A stretch of 10,953 nt of DNA, taken from NCBI GenBank assembly GCA_038239195.1, contig JBBSEZ010000341.1:1-10953 (forward strand), read 5' to 3'. Shown here one piece after another: positions 9,614 through 10,953 of this stretch. The stretch is from JBBSEZ01 sp038239195. GTDB taxonomy: Bacteria; Planctomycetota; Planctomycetia; Gemmatales; Gemmataceae. The notes below the pieces were generated by a model. That model was not told the origin of the DNA. It searched no databases and was given only the letters and a program-made list of their open reading frames with translations. The position numbers and the translations under genes are program-made. The stretch's first letter is position 1, and each line of letters opens with the position of its first letter.

Positions 9614-10229
9614 ATGAGCACCGAGCCGCCCCGCCCTTCGAGCGAAAGCTTGACGCTTCACCCTCTGCTGCTGCACCACCCCGCCAAGGGCAGACGCGCC
9701 GACGGCCAGGCGGCGCGCGGCCCCGGCGGGCCTCGCGGACGTCGTCATGGAGCTGAGCTGCGTCCGCCGCGCCCGCAGCCGCGACCATCGCCGCCTCATC
9801 TGCGCCTACTCGCGCTACGCCGAGACGCCGCGCCACCTCATCGTCGAACTCAACGCCGACGGCACCGACTACCAGGTGCGAACCGACGCCGTCGGCTCCC
9901 CCCCTCGTGCAGCCCTGGCCGGAGATGCACTACGTCCTGGCCAACGCGAGCGAGAAGCTCACCCAGCAGGCGATCCTCGAGCGCTGGCCGGTCGAAGGAG
10001 ACGCGCCGGACCGCTCGACCCTGTCGCGGCGGCTGAAACGGGCCACGCAGCAGGGCGTGATCTGCTGCTCGGGCAGCGGCTACCGCGGGGCCCCTTCCTC
10101 TACTGGCTCCCCGGCCGCGAGCCCCTGCTCTGGCCCGGCGACGGCGCCAGCGAGCAGGAAAAGCAAGCCTGGAGGGGCCTCTGCGCGGAGCAGCATCGCA
10201 CGCAGCGCGAGCAGCCGCCATCAACGTGA
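9614..10229 (+). pseudogene. Truncated, frameshifted remnant resembling C-terminus of a RepA-like AAA ATPase
   Basis: Four frame segments join into one protein-like sequence. From 9614, frame 2 gives LLLHHPAKGRRADGQAARGP (ending near 9724). From about 9729, frame 0 gives GLADVVMELS, RLICAYSRYAETPRHLIVEL and NADGTDYQV (to about 9897). From about 9901, frame 1 gives SEKLTQQAILERWP and DRSTLSRRLKRATQQGVI, a winged-helix-like block. From about 10089, frame 0 gives PFLYWLPGREPLLWP and runs to a TGA at 10227-10229. The pattern 'HHP-K...AARG-G...DVV-E...TP--L-IEL' followed by a winged helix fits the C-terminal part of RepA-like (AAA_25) ATPases of phages, plasmids and islands. The Walker A/B region is absent. 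Two shifts are net +1 and the last is net -1; the second falls at a run of seven C (9898-9904). Family naming is from memory of motif patterns. Confidence 0.6.
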
Positions 10230-10299
10230 TTGACCGCTCCTGTAACGCCGGAGAGACGGTCCCTTTTGCGCCGGATCGCAAGCGGGGCTGTTCCAACGG

Positions 10300-10371
10300 C
10301 TCGTTGGAGCACCCGATGCGTCCGCACGATTCGACCGAAGCTGCGCCAGTGTGTCGGACCGAAGCGCGCAA
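10300..10371 (+). repeat. Dispersed ~80-bp repeat, copy C
   Basis: The 23-bp core is at 10349-10371 with A as the central base and one change (GAAG instead of GACG) compared with A and B. The segment at 10323-10337 keeps the right half of the hairpin (TTCGACCG) but the left half no longer pairs. CTCGTTGG at 10300-10307 matches 1511-1518 of copy A at a similar distance from the core (49 against 58 bases). Same orientation as A and B. Confidence 0.6.
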
Positions 10372-10430
10372 AACCATTGCCATTTCCAGGCAAGACTGCA
10401 ACAGTAATTATTCAGGGGAGGGGGGTTGCG

Positions 10431-10629
10431 ATGACCCAAGGAGCTCGACTTACCGCTGGGCCCGGAACGCGAGGCCGTGGCCGTCCGTTCCGCTTCGGAC
10501 TTGGGGGTCGGGCTTCCAGCCGCGGTGGCCGAGCAGGATAGGGCGCCGGAGCGATCCGAACTCTGGACGTCGGCCTCGGTCATCGTTTCGGCCGGTTTTT
10601 GTAAACGGCTGTCCCCTCCATCGCCGTAA
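10431..10629 (+). pseudogene. Possible small frameshifted gene (~66 codons)
   Basis: GGAGG at 10417-10421 is nine bases before an ATG at 10431, a good initiation signal in a gap. In that frame the product diverges at once into arginine- and glycine-rich sequence and stops after 36 codons. If one base is restored just after ATGAC, frame 1 gives TPKELDLPLGPEREAVAV, then RSASDLGVGLPAAVAEQ and ERSELWTSASVIVSAGF, and ends at a TAA at 10627-10629. That composition looks much more protein-like, with acidic residues and hydrophobic alternation. I do not recognise the family. It may be a relic, a sequencing error or chance. Confidence 0.3.
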
Positions 10630-10698
10630 GGGCACTACACGCGGCTTCCAAGAGCCCGACCGCACGCGGCGTCGGCCTCTGGGCATGGCACTCCTCAA

Positions 10699-10730
10699 CT
10701 TCGCGATTGTAAAATGGGAATAGCGCGAAG
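10699..10730 (+). promoter_or_regulatory. Candidate promoter within a 7-bp inverted repeat
   Basis: CTTCGCG (10699-10705) and CGCGAAG (10724-10730) are perfect inverted repeats 18 bases apart. Between them is TGTAAAAT, with TAAAAT at 10710-10715 placed to act as a -10 element for the gene at 10742. A repressor on the repeat would cover the -10 and start site. No clear -35 hexamer is visible. Confidence 0.4.
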
Positions 10731-10741
10731 GGAGATGTGTC

Positions 10742-10953
10742 GTGAACCAAACGGAAATGCTTCACCAGATGTGCCATGAGGTGCTGGCCCAAGCCGACGT
10801 CCGGGCCATTTGCAAGAACCGAGGACTGCCGAACCAGGCCACGTCTTCACGGCTCATGCTCGAAACCCTGTTCCTCTCGGATGCGGGCGTGGCGGTCGCA
10901 ATGCGGTCGCTCGATCGTACCGAAATCGCTCTGCTGCACCTGCTCAGGGGCCA
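10742..10953 (+). CDS. N-terminal 70 codons of an unfinished gene
   Basis: An open frame starts at GTG 10742 and runs off the window end (VNQTEMLHQMCHEVLAQADV, then RAICKNRGLPNQATSSRLML). GGGAG at 10730-10734, seven bases upstream, supports this start; the frame has a stop at 10721-10723 and no ATG before residue 6. Residues about 19-45 (VRAICKNRGLP...SSRLMLETLF) resemble a SAP-like helix pair, and the following SLDRTEIALLHLL resembles the helical region that opens the N-terminal part of XPB/Ssl2-like helicases in bacteria. That resemblance is weak and inferred from pattern only. The product looks cytoplasmic, with no signal peptide. The real identity depends on sequence beyond the window. 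Confidence 0.7.
   Translation, partial: MNQTEMLHQMCHEVLAQADVRAICKNRGLPNQATSSRLMLETLFLSDAGVAVAMRSLDRTEIALLHLLRG

Larger units (their letters stand above)
10230..10741. other. Gap between ATPase remnant and last gene
   Basis: There is no intact gene in these 512 bases. It contains a small hairpin TCCAAC-GGCTC-GTTGGA (10292-10308), repeat copy C (10300-10371), an inverted repeat TTGCC-N7-GGCAA (10377-10393), a possible small frameshifted gene (10431-10629) and a promoter-like site (10699-10730). The stretch 10630-10698 shows nothing I can name. Confidence 0.6.

Overview
The window looks like a chromosomal piece of a high-GC planctomycete, most likely in or near the Gemmataceae. Three things support this: a Tat-type DUF1501 protein, a TIGR02996 'repeat-companion' domain fused to leucine-rich repeats, and a very large secreted leucine-rich-repeat protein. 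These families are typical of that group. The species call is inference, because nothing was searched.

Layout from left to right. At 1-114 is the tail of an unrecognised gene. It is followed 32 bases later by a DUF1501 gene (147-1375) that is dead: it has an in-frame stop, a frameshift and a lost C-terminus. From 1376 to 1870 the DNA is a gene graveyard holding a dispersed repeat (copy A) and, on the minus strand, the broken ATP-binding end of a histidine kinase (1647-1842). Two intact leucine-rich-repeat genes are then transcribed away from each other: a 467-residue TIGR02996/LRR protein (minus, 1871-3274) and a 989-residue secreted LRR protein (plus, 3544-6513). The gap between them carries a near-perfect 27-bp inverted repeat. 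After the large LRR gene, a 383-base convergent gap holds repeat copy B and a long hairpin, followed by an intact catalase-peroxidase gene, katG (minus, 6897-9116). Upstream of katG is about 500 bases without a gene, with a direct repeat and a strong hairpin. Next is a truncated, three-times frameshifted remnant that resembles the C-terminus of a RepA-like AAA ATPase (9614-10229). The last 500 bases hold repeat copy C, a possible small frameshifted gene, a promoter-like site inside a palindrome, and the first 70 codons of an unfinished gene (10742 onward).

The intact genes do not form an obvious pathway. katG gives peroxide defence in the cytoplasm. The LRR proteins are probably binding or scaffold proteins, one predicted to be exported. 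I see no convincing new multi-gene system. The most unusual content is non-coding: a dispersed element of about 80 bp in three degenerate copies, all in the same orientation and all in non-coding or decayed DNA, with a hairpin core that appears to covary; and two long inverted repeats in intergenic gaps. The five-fold super-repeat inside the 989-residue LRR protein is the most notable protein-level pattern. The mix of long intact genes with heavily broken fragments suggests real decay rather than poor sequence, although one frameshift lies in a run of seven C and should be checked in reads.
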